From an uncultured Blautia sp. (GTDB lineage Bacteria; Bacillota; Clostridia; Lachnospirales; Lachnospiraceae), in NCBI RefSeq assembly GCF_934372025.1, contig NZ_CAKROJ010000004.1, positions 35,532 to 99,531 of the forward strand: a DNA stretch of 64,000 nucleotides, given 5' to 3'. The notes under the pieces are model-generated. The model ran no database searches and was not told the origin of the DNA. It worked only from the letters and a program-made list of their open reading frames with translations. Made by a program: the position numbers and the translations under genes. Positions 19,041 through 28,832 of the stretch are shown here, in pieces (the first letter of the stretch is position 1; each line of letters starts with the position of its first letter).

Positions 19041-19905
19041 GTTTTCCTCTTCCCTTCAACAATTGCCGCAGTTTACTGTTATCAACAATTTTCTTGTTCT
19101 GAGCTCTCTCCAGAACTTCCCGCAGCTGACTGCTGCCGATATTTCGCATCAGCTTGCCATTCTGTGCCACAGAAACCTGCCCTGTTTCTTCTGAAACAAT
19201 GATTGTAACAGAATCTGTCACTTCACTGATTCCCACACCTGCGCGATGTCTGGTTCCAAGCTGTTTACTGAGTTCCATATTATCTGATAACGGCAGGTAA
19301 CAGGTTGCTGCCACGATTCGGTCTCCCCGGACGATCACTGCCCCATCATGCAGCGGCGTATTATGTTCAAAAATATTGATCAGAAGCTGACTCGTCAGAA
19401 TCGCATCTACATTGATACCTGTTCGAACATATTCATCCAGACGGATATCCTGTTCGATCACGATCAGTGCCCCTGTCTTCACTTCTGCCATATCAAAACA
19501 TGCTTTGATCAGTTCATTGACTGTTTTATCTGTAAAACGTTCTTTTACTTCTTTGCCGGAATCAAACGGAATAATCGAAGCCATTATTTTTTTCTGTCCC
19601 AGCTGTTCGACGACCTTCCGCAGTTCAGGCTGAAATATTACAACAATTGCCGTGATCAGAGCACTCGCCAACTTCGATACGATCCACAAAATCGTACTCA
19701 TGTTGAATATATATGCGATGATAAGGAATGCTCCAATGACCAGAAGACCTTTCAGCAGAGTATATGCTCGCGTGAATTTGATCCACACCATAAACTGATA
19801 TACAAAAAATGTAATCAGACAAATTTCAATCACATCGATAATACTGACAGACGGCAGATTGATATCTGATAAATATCTGATCAATATATCTGTAATGTTT
19901 CGCAT
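19018..19905 (-). CDS. cdaA: Diadenylate cyclase CdaA
   Basis: 295 residues. Three N-terminal membrane helices (about 20-90) lead into a DAC domain with both signature motifs: LHDGAVIV (DGA) and GTRHRAGVG (RHR). The enzyme joins two ATP into c-di-AMP at the membrane, controlling potassium and osmolyte balance and wall integrity. A ribosome binding site (AGGAGA) precedes the start. It is coupled to cdaR by overlap. Confidence 0.96.
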   Translation of the reverse strand: MRNITDILIRYLSDINLPSVSIIDVIEICLITFFVYQFMVWIKFTRAYTLLKGLLVIGAFLIIAYIFNMSTILWIVSKLASALITAIVVIFQPELRKVVEQLGQKKIMASIIPFDSGKEVKERFTDKTVNELIKACFDMAEVKTGALIVIEQDIRLDEYVRTGINVDAILTSQLLINIFEHNTPLHDGAVIVRGDRIVAATCYLPLSDNMELSKQLGTRHRAGVGISEVTDSVTIIVSEETGQVSVAQNGKLMRNIGSSQLREVLERAQNKKIVDNSKLRQLLKGRGKHEEKRRK

Positions 19906-19962
19906 AAACTCTCCTTTCCTTTTTCTGTGGTTTTCGGGTTATTTCTGAATAATCTCCCTAAA

Positions 19963-21066
19963 TCATAAATCCTTCAGAGATTCTTCCAGTTTCTTTTCAA
20001 AATCAATATCGTCCATATCTGCCTTCTCTATTACAGCAGATTCTTCATTTTTTTGCGTCTTCTTTTTGAGAGATTCTTCTCCCTGAAAGAGCGGTGCTGA
20101 ATAATTCACTACTCGTTCACTGCTCTTGCGCTCTTCTCTGTTTGATTCTCCATTGATCTTTTTGATACTTCTCTCAGAAGTAGCAACAAGCGCTTTCGGA
20201 ACTGCTTTTACATAATAGTAATAATCATCATCTTCATATTCCAGACGCTCTGTCCTCGTATAGTCACCACCAAAAACAAAAAACTCCAGAATAATTCCAA
20301 CCAGGACAGCAACAACTGTATAGATGATCAATGATACCACCTGTATAGATATTCCCAGGCTCATGCTTCCTGTCAGCATGATCACTACATAGATCACTCC
20401 ACCGGCTACAATTGCAATTCTCCACGCATAATCAAACATTCTTGTACGAATCAGATTAACTGCAAGAACAACCACTACAAATGCGATCAACGTCAGCCAC
20501 ATCTCTCCATTTTTCATCAGTCCGTCTGACAACACTGTAAGATGCCCGATAATATCGCCGTCACCAGACTGAAGAACCTGCAGCTGTGTACGCACCATAC
20601 GGATAAAATAGAATATAACCACTCCGCCGGCTGCCGGAAGTGCAGATACCGCGCTGCTGAGCAGTCCGCATCCAATCGGAAGAAGAACCGGTATATCAAA
20701 TGCAAATGCCAGTGGTGTAAATACCAGAACTACATTCTTACCGGCACTGAAGCGCAGAAACAGAATCATCATAAACAGGACCAGAACCAGCAGAAAACCG
20801 GCTACTTCTATCCCCAGTGCATAGCAATGACCTATCATCAGTGCAAAACCGGCGAAGATCATCATTCCAGTCGGCAAAATACTGCAGATCAGTGATAAGA
20901 TCAATACTACAAAAATATTATCAAGTGCTTTCATATATCCCATATTGGAATTAATCCATATAAAATAGACAAGAGCAAGGACAAATTTGAACAAAGGAAG
21001 TAAATACACTTCGTACTGTGCATAAATTCCTTTCACTTTCTGTTTGAATTCCAGTAATGCTGTCAT
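19963..21066 (-). CDS. Multi-pass membrane protein of unknown function
   Basis: 367 residues. About eight to nine hydrophobic helices fill residues 20-265, followed by a charged cytoplasmic tail with a run of Asp/Tyr (DDDYYYYVK, about 280) and an acidic/lysine-rich end (DFEKKLEESLKDL). I do not recognise a named family. It lies 57 bases upstream of cdaA and overlaps the preceding small membrane protein by 4 bases, suggesting a link with the c-di-AMP operon or envelope work. Confidence 0.8.
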   Translation of the reverse strand: MTALLEFKQKVKGIYAQYEVYLLPLFKFVLALVYFIWINSNMGYMKALDNIFVVLILSLICSILPTGMMIFAGFALMIGHCYALGIEVAGFLLVLVLFMMILFLRFSAGKNVVLVFTPLAFAFDIPVLLPIGCGLLSSAVSALPAAGGVVIFYFIRMVRTQLQVLQSGDGDIIGHLTVLSDGLMKNGEMWLTLIAFVVVVLAVNLIRTRMFDYAWRIAIVAGGVIYVVIMLTGSMSLGISIQVVSLIIYTVVAVLVGIILEFFVFGGDYTRTERLEYEDDDYYYYVKAVPKALVATSERSIKKINGESNREERKSSERVVNYSAPLFQGEESLKKKTQKNEESAVIEKADMDDIDFEKKLEESLKDL

Positions 21067-21497
21067 TTACGATACCCTCCTGCGGTTCCTCTGCCGGAAG
21101 ACTTTCTTTCCTCTCTGGCGTAAATCTTGTTCAGTTCTGTCAGCTGACTGTAGTATTCTCTGACACTTTTTTTGGCCCGGTAATACTGAACCGAATACTG
21201 TATATACGTCAGCACTGAGTATACTACAAGAACGATCAGGTAACCGATTATAATATAAGTTCCTGCCATGATCAGGTTCATTTTGTGTATATTTTCCAGA
21301 AGATACTCTCCAAAATAAACCGCCACTGCCGCAACTATCAGACAATAACCAATCGTTACAAGAAAAAAATTCTTGATCAGGGCAAGCCCTATATAATCAC
21401 TGCGATAATATCTGCTGACAGGCAGATGTTTTCTGCCCTTGCCCTGCTCATACATGGCAAGCTTTGTCATTATCTTAATCTTCTCTTCGTTGATCAT
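21063..21497 (-). CDS. Small membrane protein of unknown function
   Basis: 144 residues from the ATG at 21495-21497, chosen because AAGGAG lies 8 bases before it; an upstream in-frame start lacks such a site. Two membrane helices (about 45-67 and 78-103) lie between a basic N-terminal part and a basic C-terminal tail rich in Arg/Lys/Tyr. It overlaps the following membrane protein gene by 4 bases, so the two are probably partners. Not recognised. Confidence 0.78.
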   Translation of the reverse strand: MINEEKIKIMTKLAMYEQGKGRKHLPVSRYYRSDYIGLALIKNFFLVTIGYCLIVAAVAVYFGEYLLENIHKMNLIMAGTYIIIGYLIVLVVYSVLTYIQYSVQYYRAKKSVREYYSQLTELNKIYAREERKSSGRGTAGGYRK

Positions 21498-21618
21498 ATT
21501 TTGCTCCTTACAAATGTTCGTTCCACGCAACCGTATATAAATCATACCTATGATAATTGTACCATATATCCCGAAGCATGGAAAGTGTTTTTTGTGCCTG
21601 CTCCCTGGCTCTCAGTTT

Positions 21619-21760
21619 GTTACTGTTCACTCCGTTCACAGCAACTTGGTCAAACTCCATTCCATATCACCTTCGGTGATGGGATTTTGCCCCGTATGTC
21701 TCGGGATTTTGCCATATGCATGGCAAAACACCTCGCGGAATATTACCTGTGAACAGTAAC
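21619..21760. repeat. Short inverted-repeat element, longest copy
   Basis: A 142-base element bounded by GTTACTGTTCAC and its exact complement GTGAACAGTAAC. The inside has two further small hairpins (ATCACC/GGTGAT and TTTTGCCAT/ATGGCAAAA). It lies in the gene-free gap 21498-21784. Related short copies are at 50854-50898 and 58245-58276. No coding capacity. It looks like a non-autonomous mobile or REP-like repeat; its mobiliser is not in the window. Confidence 0.65.
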
Positions 21761-21784
21761 CTCAGCTTCTTATAAGCACTGAAC

Positions 21785-22492
21785 TTACAGGCTTCCTGTG
21801 CACAGTGTCACAAAATACACAGATTCCGCACCGGCTTCCAGAAGGCATTCTGTCATTGCCTCTATTGTACTGCCTGTTGTATAGACGTCATCTATAACCA
21901 ATATTCTCAGTCCCTGCACTTCTGCAACAGCCCGGAACGCATTTTTCAGATTTTTCTTTCGTTCTTTTGCATCCAGCTTTTTCTGCGATCGAGTCTCTTT
22001 TATTTTGCATATAATGTCTTCCGCCACCGGAATATGAAGGATTTCTCCGGTATATTCTGCCAGATCCGCAGCCTGATTAAAGCCTCTCATACGCTGTTTC
22101 CGTCTGTGTATCGGAACCGGAACGATCACATCAGGATTCCAGTTTTGTATATCTCTTCCCAGATACCGACATATACATTCCGCATAATATTTGCCATATT
22201 CACGGCTTCCATAATATTTATATCTGAGAAGAGACTGCTTCATTTGCGCATTATAAAGAAAGACACCTCTTCCCTGTCTGAAGCTTCTGTCCCGGCTTCG
22301 ACATTCTCCACAGTATTCCTCTGTTTCTCCGACCGGCTTACCACATTTCATGCAGTAATGATCTTTTATCACATGAAATACCTCTGCACATTCCGGACAT
22401 ACCCTGCTCTGTGTATTGTCAATTATCCCATTGCAGACCGGACATCTTGGCGGATACAGAATATCCAGACATTTTTCTTTAACTTTTTTCAA
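21785..22492 (-). CDS. comF: ComF family protein (phosphoribosyltransferase-like)
   Basis: 235 residues. N-terminal zinc-binding part with four pairs of cysteines (CPVC, CPEC, CMKC, CGEC; residues 15-65), then a PRTase-type fold with ILVIDDVYTTGSTI (about 190-203) as the PRPP-binding loop. ComF proteins act in DNA uptake in competent bacteria and are also kept in species not known to be competent. The start overlaps the recD2 stop by 4 bases. comEA and comEC are at 46378 and 40978. Confidence 0.92.
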   Translation of the reverse strand: MKKVKEKCLDILYPPRCPVCNGIIDNTQSRVCPECAEVFHVIKDHYCMKCGKPVGETEEYCGECRSRDRSFRQGRGVFLYNAQMKQSLLRYKYYGSREYGKYYAECICRYLGRDIQNWNPDVIVPVPIHRRKQRMRGFNQAADLAEYTGEILHIPVAEDIICKIKETRSQKKLDAKERKKNLKNAFRAVAEVQGLRILVIDDVYTTGSTIEAMTECLLEAGAESVYFVTLCTGSL

Positions 22493-24723
22493 AGCGCGCC
22501 TTTCTCCCGTATACGAAGGTCAAGTGAACTGTATCTTCTCTGCTGTTTTTCATTTTTGATCATTTCACGGAAGGTCTCTTCACTTCCCACAACTGTTACA
22601 CATTTTCTTGCACGGGTCACTGCTGTATAAAGAAGATTTCTGTTCATCAGCATCCGCGGTCCGGAAAGCAACGGTATGATCACTGCCGGATACTCAGATC
22701 CCTGTGATTTATGTATTGTCACAGCATAGGCAAGTTCCAGTTCATCCAGCTGTTTGAATGAATACTCAGCCCATCGACCGTCTTCAAACTCTATCTCTGC
22801 TGTTTCTGAAAAATCATTGATCGTTCTGATAATTCCTGTGTCTCCATTAAAAACACCGACACCTTTTTCAATTGCGATTCCATATCTGCCGCGTATTTCC
22901 CATTCCATCTGATAATTATTACGTACCTGCATAACTTTATCGCCCTCGCGGAAAAGTCCCTGACCGATTTCTTTCTCTTTTCTGGATGCATCCGGCGGAT
23001 TCAGATATCTCTGCAGAATCTGATTCAGACGATCCACCCCAAGAAGCCCCTTGCGCATAGGTGTCAGAACCTGTATCTCAAATGGTTTCGCCTCCACATA
23101 TTTCGGGAGTTTTTCCTGTATCAGAGCAATCACAACACGAATGATAATGTCTGCATCATATCTTTTCAGAAAAAAGAAATCTCTGCTTTTATTATTCAGT
23201 TCCACCTGCTCACCTTTGTTGATCTTGTGGGCATTTACAACAATATCGCTTTCAGATGCCTGACGGAAGATTTTTTTCAGCTCCACCACCGGAAACTGCT
23301 CACTGCGGATAATATCATGCAGAACATTTCCGGGTCCAACGCTCGGAAGCTGATTCTCATCTCCGACCAGAATCAGTCTGGTTCCTGCTGTCACTGCCAT
23401 TAAAAGAGAATGCATCAGATGAATATCCACCATTGACATCTCATCAATGATGATCACATCCGCATCCAGAGGATTTTCTGCATTTCTCTCAAAATGTATT
23501 GGCTGTCCCTCACGGTCATCCTCCGGCATTCCTGACAGTTCCAGAAGGCGATGGATTGTCTGTGCCTCATATCCGGTCGTTTCCGTCATACGCTTTGCAG
23601 CCCTTCCTGTCGGTGCCGCAAGTCGAAGTTCTGCTCCTTCTCCTTCAAAGTATCGAATAATTGCGTTGATCGTTGTTGTTTTTCCGGTACCGGGACCTCC
23701 TGTGAGCACAAGTAATCCATGTTCTGCCGCTTCCTGAACTGCTCTTTTCTGCATTTCATCCAGAACTGTCCCCGTTTCTTTCTCTATCTGTGCAATTCTC
23801 CTGGCCACCATCTTTTCGTCTTCCGGACAGAAGATATCCAGTTCCTGCAGCATCCTCGCAGTATTCAGTTCAAGATAATAATACTGTGCCGGATAGATCA
23901 GAATCTGACCATCCTGCTCCTTCTGAATGATCTTTCGATCCATGGCCAGATCCACAAGATGCTTCTCCATATACGAAGAATCCACACCCAGCAGTTCTGC
24001 TGCCCGCTGAAAAAGCTCCTCCTTTGGAAGATATACATGCCCCTCCCCGGTTGCCTGCAGAAGAGTATATATCATTCCGCTTTTTATTCTGTAATCTGAA
24101 TCCGTATGGATACCAATACGATAGGCAATTTCATCTGCAATTTTAAACCCGACTCCACTGATATCGTCTGCAAGCCTGTATGGATTTTCCTGCAGGACGC
24201 TGTATACGGAATCCCCGTACTTCTGATAGATTTTAGCCCCGAGATTCAGTGATATTCCATATTTCTGCAAAAACATCATTGCTTTACGCATATCTGATTT
24301 CTCGGCAACCTGCATGGCAATCTCACGAGCCTTTTTTTCGCTGATTCCTTTTACCTCTGCCAGCCGTTCCGGTTCCTCCTCCACAATCCGCAGAGTGTCC
24401 TCTCCGAAATGGCGGACAATTCTTGCTGCCAGAGCCGCTCCGATTCCCTTGATCGCACCGGAACCCAGATAACGTTCCATCGCCAGGGCATCCTCCGGCA
24501 TTTTCTCTGTCAGACGGGATGCCTGGAACTGTTTTCCGTATACCGGATGCTGTGTGAAATTCCCCTCCAGTTCTACAGAAGCTCCCTGCGTGACTACCGG
24601 AAAACTTCCCACGCAAGTCAGTTCATCCTCATCTTCGATTCCTTTCAGCACCATGACGGTATAGCCATTATCTTCGTTTCGAAAAATAATATGATCTATA
24701 TATCCTGTAACGCTTTCGCTCAT
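22489..24723 (-). CDS. recD2: RecD2-type ATP-dependent DNA helicase
   Basis: 744 residues from the ATG at 24721-24723, which has GAGG 6 bases upstream; an in-frame TTG 45 bases earlier is less likely. Order: N-terminal OB-like domain, helix-hairpin-helix repeats (YLGSGAIKGIGAALA, EVKGISEKKA), then SF1 helicase with Walker A LTGGPGTGKTTT, Walker B IIIDEMSMVD and QSEYP-type motif near the end (TIHKSQGSEY). A 5'-3' helicase for DNA repair in bacteria that lack the RecBCD form. Confidence 0.94.
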   Translation of the reverse strand: MSESVTGYIDHIIFRNEDNGYTVMVLKGIEDEDELTCVGSFPVVTQGASVELEGNFTQHPVYGKQFQASRLTEKMPEDALAMERYLGSGAIKGIGAALAARIVRHFGEDTLRIVEEEPERLAEVKGISEKKAREIAMQVAEKSDMRKAMMFLQKYGISLNLGAKIYQKYGDSVYSVLQENPYRLADDISGVGFKIADEIAYRIGIHTDSDYRIKSGMIYTLLQATGEGHVYLPKEELFQRAAELLGVDSSYMEKHLVDLAMDRKIIQKEQDGQILIYPAQYYYLELNTARMLQELDIFCPEDEKMVARRIAQIEKETGTVLDEMQKRAVQEAAEHGLLVLTGGPGTGKTTTINAIIRYFEGEGAELRLAAPTGRAAKRMTETTGYEAQTIHRLLELSGMPEDDREGQPIHFERNAENPLDADVIIIDEMSMVDIHLMHSLLMAVTAGTRLILVGDENQLPSVGPGNVLHDIIRSEQFPVVELKKIFRQASESDIVVNAHKINKGEQVELNNKSRDFFFLKRYDADIIIRVVIALIQEKLPKYVEAKPFEIQVLTPMRKGLLGVDRLNQILQRYLNPPDASRKEKEIGQGLFREGDKVMQVRNNYQMEWEIRGRYGIAIEKGVGVFNGDTGIIRTINDFSETAEIEFEDGRWAEYSFKQLDELELAYAVTIHKSQGSEYPAVIIPLLSGPRMLMNRNLLYTAVTRARKCVTVVGSEETFREMIKNEKQQRRYSSLDLRIREKGAL

Positions 24724-24794
24724 TTTTTCCTCTTTCTGCCAGTAACTCTCTGTAATTTTATGTGGCAAATATCCTTCTTCCTGCTATATAACAG

Positions 24795-24836
24795 TAAAAC
24801 CAGGATATCTATGATTCTATCATAAATATTCCTGGC
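24795..24836 (-). terminator. Intrinsic terminator after mreB
   Basis: Near-perfect 16-base stem (CCAGGAATATTTATGAT and its complement) with a 3-base loop and TTTT on the minus strand, 18 bases after the mreB stop. Confidence 0.8.
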
Positions 24837-24854
24837 TCTTCTGTCTACAAATGT

Positions 24855-25847
24855 CTATGATTCCATTCTGGTCATTATTTCTGCATATTTTCCGGTTCCC
24901 ACAGCTACCACATGCATTGCATTCTGAACAGTCAGTGTATTCACCCCTGTCCTCTGTTCGATCAGCGTATCCATTCCCCGGAGCAATGCTCCGCCTCCTG
25001 CCAGAACAATTCCTCTGTCCACAATATCCGCAGCCAGTTCCGGCGGTGTCTTTTCCAGAACTCCATGAACGGCCTCCACGATCTGTCCCGTCGCATCTTT
25101 CAATGCTACCCGGATCTCCTCGGAAGTCAGCTTTACTTTCTTCGGAAGTCCGGTAAGTACATTTCGTCCCTTTACTTCCATAACCTGCGGATTTGCCTCT
25201 TCAATGGCTGTACCGATTTTCATTTTGATTGCTTCAGCAGTATCTGAGCCAATAAACAGACTGTGTGTCTTTCGTATATAGCTCATGATCGCCTGGTCAA
25301 AGACATCCCCGGCAACCTTGATCGTTGAGGATACGACCACGCCCCCAACGGAAATAACCGCAATATCTGTTGTGCCTCCACCGATATCCACGATCAGATT
25401 GCCAAACGGCTTGGTGATATCCACACCTGCTCCGATTGCAGCTGCGATTGGCTCCTCTACCAGAAAAACCTCTCTGGCTCCCGCCTGATAGGTTGCTTCT
25501 TCAACTGCTTTTCGCTCGATCTCTGTAATACCGCTTGGAACACATAAACTGATCCGGGGTTTACGGAACGCGCGCTGCCCCATTGCCTTGGAAATAAAAT
25601 ACTTCAGCATTTTCTCCATAACAACAAAGTCGACGATCACACCTTGACGAATCGGATGTATCACTTCCATATTATTCGAAGTAACATGCCCCGACATCTG
25701 CCGCGCCTCTTCACCGATCGCCTTGATTTTTTCTGTGTCCTTATCATACACAACGACTGACGGCTCGCTTAACACCAGCCCTTTCCCGGTAGAATATACC
25801 AGGCTGTTTGTTGTTCCCAGATCTATTCCTATATCATTTGCGGGCAT
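24855..25847 (-). CDS. mreB: Rod shape-determining protein MreB/Mbl
   Basis: 330 residues from the ATG at 25845-25847 (AAGGGAG 6 bases before it). Actin fold: phosphate-1 motif GIDLGTTNSLVY (residues 6-17), NLIVDIGGGTTDIAV (about 155-169), and adenosine-binding GIVLAGGGALLRGMD (about 285-299). It polymerises under the membrane and guides lateral wall synthesis. It stands alone here, without mreC/mreD, so it may be an Mbl- or MreBH-type paralogue. Confidence 0.92.
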   Translation of the reverse strand: MPANDIGIDLGTTNSLVYSTGKGLVLSEPSVVVYDKDTEKIKAIGEEARQMSGHVTSNNMEVIHPIRQGVIVDFVVMEKMLKYFISKAMGQRAFRKPRISLCVPSGITEIERKAVEEATYQAGAREVFLVEEPIAAAIGAGVDITKPFGNLIVDIGGGTTDIAVISVGGVVVSSTIKVAGDVFDQAIMSYIRKTHSLFIGSDTAEAIKMKIGTAIEEANPQVMEVKGRNVLTGLPKKVKLTSEEIRVALKDATGQIVEAVHGVLEKTPPELAADIVDRGIVLAGGGALLRGMDTLIEQRTGVNTLTVQNAMHVVAVGTGKYAEIMTRMES

Positions 25848-25961
25848 AAAATCTCCCTTCTGTATGTTTCTTTCAAAACACAAATTCTTCGTTTCATTCT
25901 TAGTCACGATTATTATAAACAACTTTTCGGCAAATGAAAAGTCCCTGTTTTTATTTGTAAG

Positions 25962-28799
25962 TTACAGATATCTTGCCACATACTGACCGGTATATGAATC
26001 CGGACAGGCTGCTATTTCTTCCGGTGTACCTGTTGCAACAACCGTACCGCCGCGCTCGCCGCCTTCCGGTCCCATATCTATAATATAATCTGCCGTTTTA
26101 ATCACGTCCAGATTATGTTCAATTACGACCACTGTGTTTCCACCCTCAGTCAGACGCTGCAGAATTTCAACAAGCTTGTGTACATCTGCAAAATGAAGTC
26201 CTGTCGTCGGCTCATCCAGAATGTAGATCGTGCGCCCCGTACTGCGCTTGCTCAGTTCCGTTGCAAGTTTGATACGCTGTGCTTCACCGCCGGAAAGCTC
26301 CGTAGACGGCTGTCCCAGACGGATATAGGAAAGTCCCACATCATAAAGTGTCTGGATTTTTCTCTTGATAGAAGGAATGTTTTCAAAAAACGTCAGTGCT
26401 TCTTCTACCGTCATGTTCAGTACATCGTAAATACTTTTGTCCTTATATTTTACTTCCAGTGTCTCCCGGTTATATCGTTTTCCCTTACATACCTCACATG
26501 GTACATAGACATCTGCCAGAAAATGCATCTCGATCTTGATGATTCCGTCACCGCTGCAGGCTTCACAGCGACCACCTTTTACATTAAAGCTGAAACGTCC
26601 CTTCTTATATCCTCTTGCCTTTGCGTCAGCAGTAGATGCGAACAGATCACGGATCTGATCAAAAACACCGGTATAGGTTGCAGGATTGGAACGCGGTGTA
26701 CGTCCGATCGGTGACTGGTCAATACTGATAACTTTGTCCAGCTGCTCCAGTCCCAGGATTTCCTTATGTTTTCCCGGGATTACTCTTGCTCTGTTCAGAT
26801 CTCGTGCCAGTGTTTTATACAGGACCTCATTGATCAGAGAACTTTTTCCGGAGCCGCTGACACCTGTCACAGCAGTCATGATGCCCAGTGGCACTTCCAC
26901 ATTCACCTGTTTCAGGTTATTTTCTGCGGCGCCGCGGATCTTAAGCCATCCTGTCGGCTGTTTCCGTTCTGTCGGCACCGGAATTTTACGACGTCCACTT
27001 AAATATGCACCCGTAACAGAACGTTCATTCTTCATCAACGTCTCTGCTGTGCCGATCTCTACCAGTTCTCCACCATGCTCACCGGCTCCGGGACCGATAT
27101 CCACAACACAGTCCGCTGCTCTCATGGTATCTTCATCATGTTCCACCACGATCAGACTGTTTCCCAGATCACGAAGCCTCATCAATGCACGGAGCAGTCT
27201 GTCATTATCTCTCTGATGAAGTCCGATACTCGGCTCATCCAGAATATATGCCACACCCACCAGGCCTGAGCCTATCTGTGTTGCAAGACGAATCCTCTGT
27301 GCTTCGCCACCGGAAAGCGTTGCAGTCGCACGGCTGAGCGAAAGATAGTCCAATCCAACCTCCGAGAGGAATCCGATTCTTGCGCGGATTTCTTTCAGTA
27401 TCTGCCTGCCGATCAGTTCCTGCTGCTCACTTAACTTCAGTTCTGCCATAAACTTTTGCAGGTTTTCTATTGAGAGAGCTGTCAGCTCATAAATGTTACG
27501 GTCACCCACAGTCACTGCCAGAGATTCCTTTTTCAGTCGCTGTCCTTTACAGGTCTTGCATGGTGTAATACGCATAAAAGACTCATATTCCTGCTTCATC
27601 GTGTCAGAACCGGTTTCACGATATCTCTGTTCCACATTTTTGATCAGACCCGGGAAAGCGACATCATAAACACCTTCCCCTCGCTGACCTTTATAATATA
27701 CTTTGACTGCATGCCCGTTTGTTCCATGAATCAGAATATTTTTGATTTCTTCCGGATAATCCTGAAACGGTGTATCCAGGCTGAAATGATACTCCTCTGC
27801 AAGCGCATCCAGAATTGCTCTGCTGAAGCTGCCCTTATCTGTACAGGACTGCCATCCCATAACAACAATAGCCCCCTGGGAAATGCTTAAGGATTTGTCC
27901 GGGATCATCAGATCAATGTCAAACTCCATCTTGTAACCCAGACCAAAACAATCCGGGCAGGCACCGAACGGATTATTAAATGAAAAACTTCTCGGTTCAA
28001 TTTCATCGATACTGATCTGGCAATCCGGGCAGGCAAAGCTCTGACTGAACGTCCTTACGTTCCCATCCATTGTATCAACCATAAGCAATCCGTCTGAGAG
28101 ATCCAGTACCGTCTCAATGGAATCTGCAAGTCTTTTTTCTATTCCTGGTTTTACTACCAGACGATCCACAATGATCTCGATATTATGCTTGATATTTTTG
28201 TCCAGTTTGATCTCTTCTGATAATTCATACAGACTTCCATCAATCTGCACTCTGACATATCCACTGCGTTTCGCCTGTTCCAGCAGCTTGACATGTGTTC
28301 CCTTACGCCCACGAACGACCGGTGCAAGAAGCTGTATTTTCGTCCGCTCAGGCAGTGCCATAATATGATCAACCATCTGATCTACTGTCTGCTTCTTAAT
28401 TTCCTTGCCACATTTCGGACAGTGCGGAATTCCGATTCTCGCATAAAGAAGTCTGAAATAATCGTAAATTTCTGTAACCGTACCTACCGTAGAACGCGGA
28501 TTTCGGTTCGTTGATTTCTGATCAATGGAAATTGCCGGCGGCAGCCCTTCAATGGACTCCACATCCGGCTTTTCCATCTGTCCCAGAAACTGTCTTGCAT
28601 AGGAAGACAAGGATTCCATATACCGTCTCTGCCCCTCTGCATAAATGGTATCAAATGCCAGAGAAGATTTTCCTGAGCCACTGACTCCCGTCAGAACTAC
28701 GAACTCATCTCTTGGAATATCCACACTCAGATTTTTGAGATTATTGACATTTGCCCCTCTGATCTTAATAAACTTTTTACCTGTTGTTCGTTCAGACAT
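25962..28799 (-). CDS. uvrA: Excinuclease ABC subunit A
   Basis: 945 residues, typical UvrA length. Two ABC ATPase modules: Walker [15 protein letters not shown] near residue 39 and [14 protein letters not shown] near 640. Zinc-finger CPKC...(about 125), CPDC...CPDCFG (about 265-290), and CEACSGDG...CEVCKG (about 740-765) are visible. It detects bulky DNA lesions with UvrB in nucleotide excision repair. The gene lies 33 bases after hemW. uvrB is not in the window. Confidence 0.97.
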   Translation of the reverse strand: MSERTTGKKFIKIRGANVNNLKNLSVDIPRDEFVVLTGVSGSGKSSLAFDTIYAEGQRRYMESLSSYARQFLGQMEKPDVESIEGLPPAISIDQKSTNRNPRSTVGTVTEIYDYFRLLYARIGIPHCPKCGKEIKKQTVDQMVDHIMALPERTKIQLLAPVVRGRKGTHVKLLEQAKRSGYVRVQIDGSLYELSEEIKLDKNIKHNIEIIVDRLVVKPGIEKRLADSIETVLDLSDGLLMVDTMDGNVRTFSQSFACPDCQISIDEIEPRSFSFNNPFGACPDCFGLGYKMEFDIDLMIPDKSLSISQGAIVVMGWQSCTDKGSFSRAILDALAEEYHFSLDTPFQDYPEEIKNILIHGTNGHAVKVYYKGQRGEGVYDVAFPGLIKNVEQRYRETGSDTMKQEYESFMRITPCKTCKGQRLKKESLAVTVGDRNIYELTALSIENLQKFMAELKLSEQQELIGRQILKEIRARIGFLSEVGLDYLSLSRATATLSGGEAQRIRLATQIGSGLVGVAYILDEPSIGLHQRDNDRLLRALMRLRDLGNSLIVVEHDEDTMRAADCVVDIGPGAGEHGGELVEIGTAETLMKNERSVTGAYLSGRRKIPVPTERKQPTGWLKIRGAAENNLKQVNVEVPLGIMTAVTGVSGSGKSSLINEVLYKTLARDLNRARVIPGKHKEILGLEQLDKVISIDQSPIGRTPRSNPATYTGVFDQIRDLFASTADAKARGYKKGRFSFNVKGGRCEACSGDGIIKIEMHFLADVYVPCEVCKGKRYNRETLEVKYKDKSIYDVLNMTVEEALTFFENIPSIKRKIQTLYDVGLSYIRLGQPSTELSGGEAQRIKLATELSKRSTGRTIYILDEPTTGLHFADVHKLVEILQRLTEGGNTVVVIEHNLDVIKTADYIIDMGPEGGERGGTVVATGTPEEIAACPDSYTGQYVARYL

Positions 28800-28832
28800 C
28801 TTTTTCTCCTCTTAACTGCTGTCTGGTTACTT

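Noticed and set aside
25900..25960. mreB promoter with TATAAT near 25917
   Set aside because: A -10-like hexamer exists but the matching -35 is poor, so no site was called.
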